A DNA stretch of 7,482 nt from Gemmobacter sp. GTDB lineage: Bacteria > Pseudomonadota > Alphaproteobacteria > Rhodobacterales > Rhodobacteraceae. Each line of letters opens with the position of its first letter. The first letter of the stretch is position 1. Shown here one piece after another: positions 1 through 6,852 of the stretch. The position numbers and the translations under genes are program-made. Under the pieces are notes generated by a model, which did not search any database, was not told the origin of the DNA, and was given only the letters and a program-made list of their open reading frames with translations. The DNA is taken from NCBI GenBank assembly GCA_030656535.1, contig JAUSPL010000595.1:1-7482 (forward strand). The letters are read 5' to 3'.

Positions 1-1450
1 TGAACATCGACGTCGGATCGGGCGCCGAGAGGTCGTTGAACACCCCAAAGAACGGTGCATGACGCAGTTCGATGGTTACAAAGATCACCTTGTAGAGGCT
101 GAAAAAGATCGGAATCTGGATCAGGATCGGCAGGCAGCCCGCAGCAGGGTTCACCTTCTTTTCCCGATACAGTTTCATCATCTCCATCTGCATTTTCTGC
201 CGGTCGTCGCCAATTCGCTCCTTCAGCGCCTCCATCTCGGGCTGAAGTTCCTTCATCCGGGCCATGCTGACGTAGGATTTGTAGGCCAGCGGCAGCACGA
301 TGGCCTTGAGCAGGAAGGTCAGCGCGATGATCGCGACCCCCATGTTGCCGATCAGGTTGTGCAGCCAATGCAGCACCGTAAATATTGGCTTGGTCAGGAA
401 AAAGAACCAGCCCCAGTCGATACTGTCGATAAAGCGGTCCACACCGGCGTCATTTTGGTAGTGACGTATGGCTTCCCACTCTTTTGCGCCCGCAAACAGG
501 CGTGAACTTACTTCGACCGTGGCACCGGGTGCGACGCTTAACGCGGGATACCGCGTTTCGGTCAGATAGACATCCGAAGCCGGGACATATTTTTGCACCG
601 CCTTGAACGCCTGGCCCGACGCCGGGATCAGCGCGGTCATCCAGTATTTGTCGCCAAACCCGATCCAGCCGCTGGCCGTCACATCGGTGATGTCGGTGTT
701 GGCGCGTTCGGCGTCGCTGACCGGCAGATCGACCATATCGTCGTAATCCACTTCGGCCAGCTTGCCATCGGCCATCTGGATCACGCCCTCATGCGAAATG
801 AAGAAATTCTCCAGATCGGTGGGCTTTCCGTGCCGGGCGACCGCGCCGTAAGGGGCCAACCGCGCTTCAGCCGTGCCGTTATTTTGCACTGACTGAGTCA
901 CAGTAAACATATAATCAGCGTCAATCGACATGGTACGATTGAAGACCAACCCCTTGCCGTTGTCCCATTGCAGCGTCACCGGGTTTTCAGGCGTCAAGAC
1001 ATCACCGGATGCCAACGTCCACTCGGTATTGGCGCCGGGCACATCCGCGAAATCCAGCGTCCCGCCGGGTGCCCAACCATACATCGTGTAATAGGCGTTG
1101 TTGGCGCCGACCGGGCGCAGCAGCTTGACAATATCCGACCCTGGCGCGGTGGTCTGATTGTAGCCACGCAGCGACAGATCATCAATGCGACCACCCAGCA
1201 GCGAAATTGATCCGGTCAGGCTAGGTGTATTGATGGCCAGACGCGCGGCCTCGGGCTGTGCCTCGGGCGCTGGCGCTGCGGCACCCGTTATCACCGCAGG
1301 CGGGGTGATGGCGCCTGGCGCGACCTGTGACGCTGCTGGCGCATTGGGGTCCACCACCGGCTCCGGGGGGGGAAACAACACGAACCACACCAGAATCACA
1401 AGGAAACTGAGCGCTGTTGCGAGGATAAGATTCTTGTTGTTGCCGTCCAT
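1..1450 (-). CDS. yidC: Membrane protein insertase YidC (partial, C-terminus outside window)
   Basis: YidC/Oxa1-family insertase that places proteins into the inner membrane, alone or with SecYEG. Reading the minus strand from the ATG at 1450 gives 483 complete codons without a stop before the window edge. Visible parts in order are an N-terminal transmembrane anchor (about residues 7-26), a Pro/Ala-rich linker (about 27-60), a large periplasmic P1 domain (to about 340), the second transmembrane segment (about 365-388) and a charged cytoplasmic loop containing SMARMKELQPEME (395-407). The family-typical stretch with VNPAAGCLPILIQIP (433-447) follows. The groove residue that is Arg in E. coli YidC is Lys382 here (LTFLLKAIVLPLA), which keeps the positive charge. 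The last transmembrane segments are cut off. An AGGTGG-like ribosome site lies about 9 nt before the ATG. It is the last gene of the rpmH-side block in this window. Identification is very secure from the conserved core; the exact start is likely. Confidence 0.96.
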   Translation of the reverse strand, partial: MDGNNKNLILATALSFLVILVWFVLFPPPEPVVDPNAPAASQVAPGAITPPAVITGAAAPAPEAQPEAARLAINTPSLTGSISLLGGRIDDLSLRGYNQTTAPGSDIVKLLRPVGANNAYYTMYGWAPGGTLDFADVPGANTEWTLASGDVLTPENPVTLQWDNGKGLVFNRTMSIDADYMFTVTQSVQNNGTAEARLAPYGAVARHGKPTDLENFFISHEGVIQMADGKLAEVDYDDMVDLPVSDAERANTDITDVTASGWIGFGDKYWMTALIPASGQAFKAVQKYVPASDVYLTETRYPALSVAPGATVEVSSRLFAGAKEWEAIRHYQNDAGVDRFIDSIDWGWFFFLTKPIFTVLHWLHNLIGNMGVAIIALTFLLKAIVLPLAYKSYVSMARMKELQPEMEALKERIGDDRQKMQMEMMKLYREKKVNPAAGCLPILIQIPIFFSLYKVIFVTIELRHAPFFGVFNDLSAPDPTSMF

Positions 1451-1485
1451 CCGAGACCACCACCTGTCTAAATCGGGTCGCGGGT

Positions 1486-1514
1486 GTTCAACAGGCCAGG
1501 GGAGCAAAGGTCAA
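1486..1514 (-). promoter_or_regulatory. Candidate sigma-70-type promoter for yidC
   Basis: In the 146-bp gap between the EAL gene and yidC, the minus strand carries TTGACC (1509-1514) and, after 17 nt, TTGAAC (1486-1491), upstream of the yidC ATG at 1450. The -35 box is good, the -10 box is poor. The gap is large compared with the tight spacing further upstream, which is compatible with separate yidC transcription. No clear terminator with a T-run was seen in the gap. This is an inference from sequence match only. Confidence 0.3.
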
Positions 1515-1596
1515 GCGGTATTCCGGATATTCGGTCGCTACGGGCGCCGAGCCGCAGCAATTCTTCGTTTGAACGCCTCTGCGGCCGCCACAGGCG

Positions 1597-3153
1597 CTAG
1601 CCAAGCGCGCCTGGCGACAAACCTGTGCGCTGGCCGATCAGGGGTGTCGCAGTCGGGCGGGCATTGTAGCGCGAGATCCAGTCGGTCGCTTCATCGAACG
1701 GCATGGGGTGGCCGATCCCATATCCTTGAAGATGGCCACAGCCCAATTGCGCAAGCGTTGCGTGTTCGCCTTTGGTTTCGACCCCTTCGGCCAGCGTATC
1801 CAGTCCCATACGGTCGGCCAGCGACAAGATTGCTGCGATGACGCGCTGCTGTTCGCGGTCGTCATCGACTCGGGTGACGAAGGATCGGTCGATCTTGAGG
1901 CGCCGCACCGCAAACCGCTTCAGATTGGCGATGGACGTGTGGCCGGTGCCAAAATCATCCAGATCGATGCCACATCCCATCCGGGACAATGCAGCGACGT
2001 TGTGCACGATCACGTCATTTCCAGTGGTCGCCACCACGGTTTCCAGTATTTCCACTGAAAGACGTTCGGGGGTCAGGTCGAAACGGTCCAGTTCCCATTT
2101 CAACTTGTCCGCCAGCCGGGGGTTTCGCAACTCATCTGCCGAAAAATTCACCCCGATCGTTGGCACCCGCAGACCAGCCCGATCCCAGCGCGACAGCGCA
2201 ACCAGAGCGTGGAACAGCATCACTTCCGATAAGCGCTCTGACAACCCGGCCTCGGACATGGCGGGGATGAATTCCGCCGGAGCGACAAGGCCACGTTCCG
2301 GGTGGTACCAACGGGCCAGCGTTTCAAAGCCAGTGATGGCCCCGGTGTCTGCGTTGATCTGCGGCTGAAAGTGCGCGCGGATTTCGCCTTCGTCCAAAGC
2401 GGCCTCCAGCTGTTCGCGCAGCGCGTCGCGGTCGGACCGTTTGCGCGCCATGTCGGGCGAGAACGCCCGGATGGCACCTGGCCCCTGGCGCGCCGCTTCA
2501 TCCGCTGCGACCTGTGCGGCATCCAGAAGCGACGCGCCGGTCAACTCTGGCGCGCGGGAGGCAAGGCAAAAACCGACCGAACAGGTGACATAAAGCCGGG
2601 TTGCGTCGATGCTGACGGGTTCGGCAACGACCGTCTGCAACCGGCCCGCCAACTGCACAAGCGTTTCCAGGTCCAGCCTGCGCACCGGAGCCAGCGCGAC
2701 GGCAAACCCGCCCCCTTCCAACTCGGCAACACGATCTGTCTCGCGCAATGCGGACATAAGGCGTTCAGCACTGCGCTGAATGACTTCGGTTTGCGCGGCG
2801 CGGCCATGGCGATCCAACAAGGCTTCCGCGTTGTCGAACTGCACGACCAGGCAGGCGGTTTGCCGACCGCTGTGTGCAGATTCGCGCAAGGCAAGATCAA
2901 GAGCAGCGGTCAGGTGATGCCGCCGTGACGGCCTGCCCGGCACTGCATCCGTATCGAACCTGGGATGGAAGGCGCCAGCCAACAGCAGCAGCAACGGCAA
3001 TCCAAAGGCAGCGGCCACAAGGCCGCGTTCGCCAGCACCCCAAAAGGCAAGCAGTGAAATCAGCGGCAGCACCATAAGCACCTGCGGATTTCGGAGCGGC
3101 CCGCCAAAGCGGTCCAGTCCTTTTCGGATGGAGTTCGCCAGTTCGGTCAACAT
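1597..3153 (-). CDS. Membrane-anchored degenerate-GGDEF/EAL protein, probable c-di-GMP phosphodiesterase
   Basis: 518 residues from the ATG at 3153. This start is preferred over an in-frame ATG 24 nt upstream because AAGGGGA sits 6 nt before it. Two hydrophobic segments (about 25-41 and 44-62) anchor the protein. A GGDEF-like domain (about 82-222) follows, in which the GGDEF/GGEEF signature is replaced by EGGGF (146-150), so cyclase activity is unlikely. The RxxD inhibitory-site motif is kept (RETD, 137-140). The EAL domain (about 243-498) has the expected catalytic and metal residues: Glu277 in ETL, Asn336 (NFSADELRN), Glu368 (VEILE), Asp399-Asp400 (DDFGTG), Lys420 (LKIDRSF), Glu456 (EGVET) and Gln476 (LQGYGIG). 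It is therefore probably an active phosphodiesterase that hydrolyses c-di-GMP, with the dead GGDEF perhaps acting as a nucleotide-sensing module (inference). It lies 60 bp downstream of ttcA on the same strand, so co-transcription is possible. Domain identity is secure; biological role and name are unknown. Confidence 0.9.
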   Translation of the reverse strand: MLTELANSIRKGLDRFGGPLRNPQVLMVLPLISLLAFWGAGERGLVAAAFGLPLLLLLAGAFHPRFDTDAVPGRPSRRHHLTAALDLALRESAHSGRQTACLVVQFDNAEALLDRHGRAAQTEVIQRSAERLMSALRETDRVAELEGGGFAVALAPVRRLDLETLVQLAGRLQTVVAEPVSIDATRLYVTCSVGFCLASRAPELTGASLLDAAQVAADEAARQGPGAIRAFSPDMARKRSDRDALREQLEAALDEGEIRAHFQPQINADTGAITGFETLARWYHPERGLVAPAEFIPAMSEAGLSERLSEVMLFHALVALSRWDRAGLRVPTIGVNFSADELRNPRLADKLKWELDRFDLTPERLSVEILETVVATTGNDVIVHNVAALSRMGCGIDLDDFGTGHTSIANLKRFAVRRLKIDRSFVTRVDDDREQQRVIAAILSLADRMGLDTLAEGVETKGEHATLAQLGCGHLQGYGIGHPMPFDEATDWISRYNARPTATPLIGQRTGLSPGALG

Positions 3154-3213
3154 CACAGTCCCCTTTTGCGCGATCACACACGCAAGTTACGACTGCAAGT
3201 GTTGACGGATTCC

Positions 3214-4086
3214 TTACTCTTCGCCCGAAAGTTGCATAGAATTTTCCCTAATTTCGGCTGGATTGCTCCGCATCAGGCCGACGAAATCGAACAGCGCGGG
3301 GTCGGGCAAATGCGACGGACGCGCATTCATCAAGGCACGGAACATGGTCTGACGTCGGCCCGGCGACCGCTGCTCCCATCCATCAAGGATCTGTTTTACC
3401 TGCTGGCGCTGCAGCCCATCCTGAGATCCGCAGAGATCACATGGAATAATGGGATAGTTCATCCCCCGTGCAAACCGATCGCAATCGGCCTCGGCAACAA
3501 AGGCCAGCGGGCGATATACAAACAAATCGCCCTCCTCATTCACCAGCTTGGGTGGCATGGTGGCCAACCGCCCGCCATGAAACAGGTTCATGAAAAAGGT
3601 TTCCAGAATGTCGTCGCGGTGATGGCCCAACACCACGGCCGAACATCCCTCTTCGCGGGCAATGCGGTACAGATTGCCGCGCCGCAAACGCGAACACAGC
3701 GCGCAATAGGTGCGCCCGGCTGGAATCTTGTCCATGACAATGGAATAGGTGTCTTGATACTCGATCCGATGCGCGACCCCCATCCGGGTCAGGAACTCGG
3801 GCAGGACCGTTGCAGGAAACCCCGGCTGACCCTGGTCCAGATTGCAGGCCAGCAAATCGACTGGCAACAGGCCGCGCCATTTCAGCTCGTGCAGGATGGC
3901 CAGCAGGGTATAGCTGTCCTTGCCGCCCGACAAGCAGACCAGCCAGCGCGCGCCCGGCTCGATCATGCCATAGGTCTGAATCGCTTCGCGCACATTCTGC
4001 ACGATGCGCTTGCGCAGCTTTTTGAATTCGGTGCTTTTTGGGGCCCCATGAAACAGGGCATGGATGTCGTCGGTTTCGTCCAGCAT
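3214..4086 (-). CDS. ttcA: tRNA 2-thiocytidine(32) synthetase TtcA
   Basis: 290-residue cytosolic PP-loop enzyme that thiolates cytidine 32 of certain tRNAs, using ATP and an iron-sulfur cluster. The PP-loop ATP-binding motif SGGKDS is at residues 53-58. The TtcA cysteine pairs are both present: CALC at 128-131 and CDLC at 216-219. In the E. coli enzyme, cysteines of these two motifs hold the [4Fe-4S] cluster. The stretch VVLGHHRDDILETFFMNLFH (151-170) is also typical of the family, and the length is close to that of other TtcA proteins. A GAGG ribosome site lies 5 nt before the ATG at 4086, supporting this start. It sits 64 bp downstream of yidD and 60 bp upstream of the EAL-protein gene, all on one strand. 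This tRNA modification role fits the RNA-processing theme of rnpA and rpmH. Function is assigned with high confidence. Confidence 0.96.
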   Translation of the reverse strand: MLDETDDIHALFHGAPKSTEFKKLRKRIVQNVREAIQTYGMIEPGARWLVCLSGGKDSYTLLAILHELKWRGLLPVDLLACNLDQGQPGFPATVLPEFLTRMGVAHRIEYQDTYSIVMDKIPAGRTYCALCSRLRRGNLYRIAREEGCSAVVLGHHRDDILETFFMNLFHGGRLATMPPKLVNEEGDLFVYRPLAFVAEADCDRFARGMNYPIIPCDLCGSQDGLQRQQVKQILDGWEQRSPGRRQTMFRALMNARPSHLPDPALFDFVGLMRSNPAEIRENSMQLSGEE

Positions 4087-4150
4087 CGGGGCCTCGCGCG
4101 CGAATGGGGCGGGTATGCCAGATCAGCGCACCGGTGCAAAGCCCGGCAAG

Positions 4151-4402
4151 CTAACGCAACCCGGCGTCGTGATCCGGATCGGCCCCCGGCACAGGGTCAT
4201 AGCCATGGCCGCCCCACGGGTGACATCTGCAAATGCGATGGATCATCAGGTACCCGCCCTTGGCCGCACCGTGATGCTGCAAAGCTTCTAGCGCATAGAC
4301 GGAACAGGTGGGTTGAAATCGGCACCCGTGACCGACCCATGGGCTGAGCAGCAACCGATATGCGCGCACCGGCAAGGCCACGAGATGCGCAAGTGGTGTC
4401 AT
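4151..4402 (-). CDS. yidD: Membrane protein insertion efficiency factor YidD
   Basis: 83-residue member of the YidD (DUF37/UPF0161) family, a small inner-membrane-associated protein that helps YidC-dependent insertion. An amphipathic or hydrophobic N-terminus (about 3-25, with YRLLLSPWVG) leads into the family cysteine motif CRFQPTCSVYALEAL (27-41). Then come KGGYLMIHRICRCHPW (48-63) and the GYDPVP end signature (67-72). The ATG at 4402 overlaps the rnpA stop by 4 nt (ATGA), and GAGG/AAGG-like sequence just upstream lies inside rnpA, so translational coupling is likely. The rpmH-rnpA-yidD order is widely conserved in bacteria. Length and motifs match the family, so the call is secure. Confidence 0.96.
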   Translation of the reverse strand: MTPLAHLVALPVRAYRLLLSPWVGHGCRFQPTCSVYALEALQHHGAAKGGYLMIHRICRCHPWGGHGYDPVPGADPDHDAGLR

Positions 4403-4881
4403 CCCTTGCCTCGTTTGCGCGGACCGCCAGGGCTGTCGCCTTCTGATCGGAGAGGCGCGCTGTGCACCCGGCCCAAGGCGCTGCGCATGTCGGAAAGCAG
4501 ATCGGTGAAAATACGGTCAATCGTCGCGCCCGGCCGTCCCACCAGAACATAATCCCAGCCGGGCCGCGCCAATTCCGGCAATACCGCACGCGCGACTTCA
4601 CGCAACCTGCGCTTGGCGCGGTTTCGGGCCACCGCGTTGCCGATCTTCTTGGAGCATGTAAATCCGACCCTAACCAGCGGCCGCTCATCCCCACGCTCAC
4701 GTGCCTGTAACAAGAAGCCGGGGGTGCCGTGTCTCCGGGCGCTGGCGGCGCGCAGGAAATCTGCACGCACGCGCATCACCTCTATACTCGGCAAAGCAAC
4801 AGGAGGCGCCAGACATGGCACCCCCCCTCCGCCATCCGGCGGCGTCGCTGTGTCAGCAATCGGGCCGAGGCCCAAGGACAT
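4399..4881 (-). CDS. rnpA: Ribonuclease P protein component RnpA
   Basis: 160 residues from the ATG at 4881. It is the protein subunit of RNase P, which assists the catalytic RNA in trimming the 5' leaders of pre-tRNAs. The family core runs from RADFLRAA (39-46) through RVGFTCSKKIGNAVARNR (71-88), with the basic RNR helix signature RNRAKRRLRE at 86-95 and GWDYVLVGR at 108-116. The last roughly 20 residues form a basic Gly/Lys/Arg-rich tail. The ATG overlaps the rpmH stop as TGATG, suggesting termination-reinitiation, and no strong ribosome site is seen for it. The first 35 or so residues are Pro/Gly-rich and lie outside the conserved core. A later start at the ATG encoding Met36 is possible, but its AGAGG is only 2 nt away. 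Family call secure, start uncertain. Confidence 0.93.
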   Translation of the reverse strand: MSLGLGPIADTATPPDGGGGVPCLAPPVALPSIEVMRVRADFLRAASARRHGTPGFLLQARERGDERPLVRVGFTCSKKIGNAVARNRAKRRLREVARAVLPELARPGWDYVLVGRPGATIDRIFTDLLSDMRSALGRVHSAPLRSEGDSPGGPRKRGKG

Positions 4882-5015
4882 CAAGCCGACAGTTTATGAC
4901 GGCCCTTGGCGCGGCGGGCTGCCAATACCAGACGACCACCCTTGGTGGCCATGCGGGCGCGAAAGCCGTGACGGCGCTTGCGGACCAGATTGGACGGTTG
5001 AAACGTGCGCTTCAT
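4881..5015 (-). CDS. rpmH: 50S ribosomal protein L34
   Basis: 44-residue basic ribosomal protein of the large subunit. The reading from the ATG at 5015 starts MKRTFQPSNLVRKRRHGFRA, continues with ARMATKGGRLVLAARRAKGR and ends KLSA, a near-textbook L34. A GGAG ribosome site (complement of 5023-5026) is 7 nt from the ATG. The TGA stop shares one base with the rnpA ATG. It is the first gene of the minus-strand block and is divergent from the histidine kinase gene. Composition (Arg/Lys/Gly-rich), length and motif make the call essentially certain. Confidence 0.98.
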   Translation of the reverse strand: MKRTFQPSNLVRKRRHGFRARMATKGGRLVLAARRAKGRHKLSA

Positions 5016-5083
5016 CGCGGATCTCCATGCATTTTGGGTCCACACCAACACACATGCCGGGGGCCACCTTGTTCAAGACTCGT

Positions 5084-5112
5084 CCTTTACGGGCGCTGAA
5101 TGCCCGAGTCAA
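5084..5112 (-). promoter_or_regulatory. Candidate sigma-70-type promoter of the rpmH-rnpA-yidD operon
   Basis: On the minus strand TTGACT (5107-5112) is followed after exactly 17 nt by TAAAGG (5084-5089), which would start transcription near 5077 and give a leader of about 60 nt before rpmH. An A-tract (complement of the T-run near 5138-5143) lies about 25 bp upstream of the -35 and could act as an UP-like element. The 17-nt spacer itself is a 5-bp inverted repeat. The -10 match is only moderate. Confidence 0.5.
5090..5106. repeat. Inverted repeat inside the candidate rpmH promoter spacer
   Basis: CGGGC, 7-nt loop, GCCCG, filling exactly the 17-nt spacer between the proposed -35 and -10 boxes of rpmH. 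It could be an operator that blocks polymerase, or chance in GC-rich DNA. Only the symmetry is seen directly. Confidence 0.4.
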
Positions 5113-5159
5113 TTCCACCTGGGCCGCTTTGTCTGCCTTTTTTCGCTTACAGCAGGTCA

Positions 5160-5182
5160 TGCAACAGTGCGGCCCTGTTGCA
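5160..5182. repeat. Perfect 8-bp inverted repeat, possible operator in the divergent intergenic region
   Basis: TGCAACAG, 7-nt spacer TGCGGCC, CTGTTGCA. The arms match perfectly, with a 15-bp centre-to-centre distance, a usual size for a dimeric helix-turn-helix regulator site. It lies 51 bp before the proposed histidine kinase ATG and upstream of the rpmH -35 box, so it could serve either gene. No T-run follows it on the plus strand, so an intrinsic terminator is unlikely. Confidence 0.5.
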
Positions 5183-5190
5183 AGACACGA

Positions 5191-5205
5191 AGCTTTGATA
5201 AAGCT
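5191..5205. repeat. Perfect 6-bp inverted repeat with 3-nt loop
   Basis: AGCTTT, GAT, AAAGCT, only 8 bp downstream of the larger dyad and 27 bp before the proposed histidine kinase start. If transcribed it would form a short hairpin in the leader; as DNA it could be a second operator half. Function unknown. Confidence 0.4.
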
Positions 5206-5232
5206 GCACGACGCGGCCCCATTCCAGCGGGG

Positions 5233-6666
5233 ATGCGCAACCTGTACCGATCCATACTCCGCGGAGGCTTGATTCTGAATACTCTGTCCGGCCGGTTCCT
5301 GGCGCTCACGGTGGTTTTCGTGTTGCTTGCCGAGGTTCTGATCTTCTTACCATCGGTTGCCAAGTTCCGCGAGGACTGGCTGCTGTTACGGTTGGAAAAA
5401 GCCCAGATTGCGGCATTGGCCTTGCTGACCACAGATGCGGCGCTGGACGAATCGCTGGAGCAAGAGCTGCTGGCCAACGCTGGTGTTTTCAACGTGGTCT
5501 TGCGCCGCGATGCCGTCCGGCAATTGGTGCTGTCATCCCCCATCCCATCGCCGATTACAGCTACGTTTGATTTGCGGATGGCCGGCCCCTTGCAGTTGGT
5601 CGGCGACGCCATGTTGGCGATGACCACGCCCGGAAACGATGTGATCCGCGTGATCGGCACGCCACTGCATGACGCTGGGTTATTGATTGAAATCACCACA
5701 GAGTCCGGTCCGCTGCGCGCCGCCTTGATCGACTTTGGGGCGCGGATTCTGCTGCTGTCGGCGATGATCTCTGCCGCAACCGCGATGCTGCTGTTCCTGG
5801 CGGTACGGCGCCTGATGGTCCTGCCCATCGCGCGGGTGGTGCGTCACATGACCGCTTACGCCGCAGCCCCCGAGGATGCCCGTCGCGTGATAACCCCGAC
5901 AGCCCGGGTGCGCGAACTGCGAGAGGCGGAGGATGCGCTGCAATCGCTTCAGACTCAGCTGACGGGGGCCTTGCGACAAAAGGAACGCCTTGCGCAACTT
6001 GGCGGCGCTGTCGCAAAGATCAGCCACGATTTGCGCAATATCCTGACCTCGGCGCAGCTTTTTGCCGACAGGATGGAAAACAGCAAAGATCCTGCCGTGG
6101 CGCGCGCCGCGCCAAAACTGGTCAATTCGATCAGTCGGGCGGTATCGCTGTGTGAAACCACGCTGGCCTTTGGGCGAGCCGAAGAATCACCCCCTAGGCT
6201 GACCCGCTTTGCCTTGCGCGGCCTGGTCGATGAGATGATCGAGGCAGAGGGCCTTGGCCCGGATGGCCCGATCACTGCGCTGATCGATATTGCCCCCAAT
6301 CTGATGATTCGGGCCGATGGCGAACAACTGTACCGCGTGATGTCCAACCTGGTACGAAATGCGCGGCAGGCGATCGAAGCGGCCGGGCGCCCGGGCACAA
6401 TAGAGATCGGCGCGGGTGAAGATGACGTCGCCTGGTGGATCCGGGTGGGCGACACGGGGCCAGGCCTTCCGGCCAAAGCGCGCGAAAAGCTGTTTTCGGC
6501 ATTTCAGGGCGGCACCCGCAAGGGTGGGTCCGGGCTTGGCCTGGCAATTGCGTCAGAGTTGATCCGGGGTCATGGGGGTCGCCTGGACCTTCAGCGCAGC
6601 GATGAAGATGGCACAGAGTTCCTCATCACATTGCCCCGCGAGATTGAAGGGGACGCAGATGGCTGA
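5233..6666 (+). CDS. Membrane sensor histidine kinase (orphan)
   Basis: 477 residues from the ATG at 5233. It is a two-component sensor that autophosphorylates and passes phosphate to an unknown response regulator. Parts in order are transmembrane segment 1 (about 21-40), a periplasmic sensing region of about 125 residues (41-168) without a recognised fold, transmembrane segment 2 (about 170-195), a HAMP-like linker (about 192-240), and a dimerisation/phosphoacceptor helix with His265 in ISHDLRN. The ATPase domain has the N box NLVRNA (372-377), G1 DTGPG (407-411), F box LFSAFQGG (420-427) and G2 GSGLGLA (432-438). All catalytic boxes are intact, so an active kinase is expected. The start is uncertain. 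The ATG has only a weak GCGGGG before it. A strong GGAGG at 5263-5267 sits 7 nt before an in-frame CTG (5275) that opens LNTLSGRF. The open frame extends upstream over rpmH but that part has no supporting signal. No response regulator is in view. Confidence 0.9.
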   Translation: MRNLYRSILRGGLILNTLSGRFLALTVVFVLLAEVLIFLPSVAKFREDWLLLRLEKAQIAALALLTTDAALDESLEQELLANAGVFNVVLRRDAVRQLVLSSPIPSPITATFDLRMAGPLQLVGDAMLAMTTPGNDVIRVIGTPLHDAGLLIEITTESGPLRAALIDFGARILLLSAMISAATAMLLFLAVRRLMVLPIARVVRHMTAYAAAPEDARRVITPTARVRELREAEDALQSLQTQLTGALRQKERLAQLGGAVAKISHDLRNILTSAQLFADRMENSKDPAVARAAPKLVNSISRAVSLCETTLAFGRAEESPPRLTRFALRGLVDEMIEAEGLGPDGPITALIDIAPNLMIRADGEQLYRVMSNLVRNARQAIEAAGRPGTIEIGAGEDDVAWWIRVGDTGPGLPAKAREKLFSAFQGGTRKGGSGLGLAIASELIRGHGGRLDLQRSDEDGTEFLITLPREIEGDADG

Positions 6667-6694
6667 TTGGTTATGCGAATGCGCGTTTTCACAC

Positions 6695-6723
6695 TTGCAA
6701 ACCCCAACGCCGCCGACTAGAAG
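6695..6723 (+). promoter_or_regulatory. Candidate promoter of tRNA-Arg
   Basis: TTGCAA (6695-6700), 17-nt spacer, TAGAAG (6718-6723), placing the transcription start near 6730, just before the mature tRNA 5' end at 6734. It lies in the 67-bp gap after the histidine kinase stop. Spacing and position are convincing; each box matches the consensus at 4 of 6 positions. Confidence 0.5.
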
Positions 6724-6733
6724 CCGCCTCACT

Positions 6734-6810
6734 GGACCCGTAGCTCAGCTGGATAGAGCATCAGACTACGAATCTGAGGGTCGGGCGTTCGAATCGCTCC
6801 GGGTCCACCA
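6734..6810 (+). tRNA. tRNA-Arg (anticodon ACG), CCA encoded
   Basis: 77 nt fold into a standard cloverleaf. The acceptor stem GGACCCG pairs with CGGGTCC. The D arm is GCTC/GAGC with the loop AGCTGGATA. The anticodon stem TCAGA/TCTGA encloses the loop CTACGAA, giving anticodon ACG. The T arm is GGGCG/CGCTC around TTCGAAT. The discriminator A is followed by an encoded CCA. The ACG anticodon is normally deaminated to ICG and reads CGU/CGC/CGA arginine codons. No T-rich terminator follows immediately. The gene marks the border between ordinary chromosome and the IS-containing segment. Confidence 0.97.
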
Positions 6811-6852
6811 CTCACCACATTGCAGTGTTATAGCGCTGATCGGCGTCAAACG

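Noticed and set aside
1573..1596. GC-rich imperfect palindrome after the EAL gene as a terminator
   Set aside because: The arms overlap and carry mismatches, and no T-run follows on the minus strand.
3182..3200. Direct repeat GCAAGT, 7-nt spacer, GCAAGT between ttcA and the EAL gene
   Set aside because: Only 6 bp per copy and easily due to chance; no promoter or regulator site could be tied to it.
3166..4347. Long plus-strand ORF (393 codons)
   Set aside because: It is antisense to ttcA and part of yidD, both unmistakable genes. Long antisense frames are common in GC-rich DNA.
4894..5160. Minus-strand ORF of 88 codons covering rpmH in a different frame
   Set aside because: It overlaps the certain rpmH gene, spans its proposed promoter and matches no family.
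5005..5232. N-terminal extension of the histidine kinase frame
   Set aside because: It overlaps the rpmH start and the divergent promoter region and precedes the membrane anchor with no supporting signal, so a later start is more likely.
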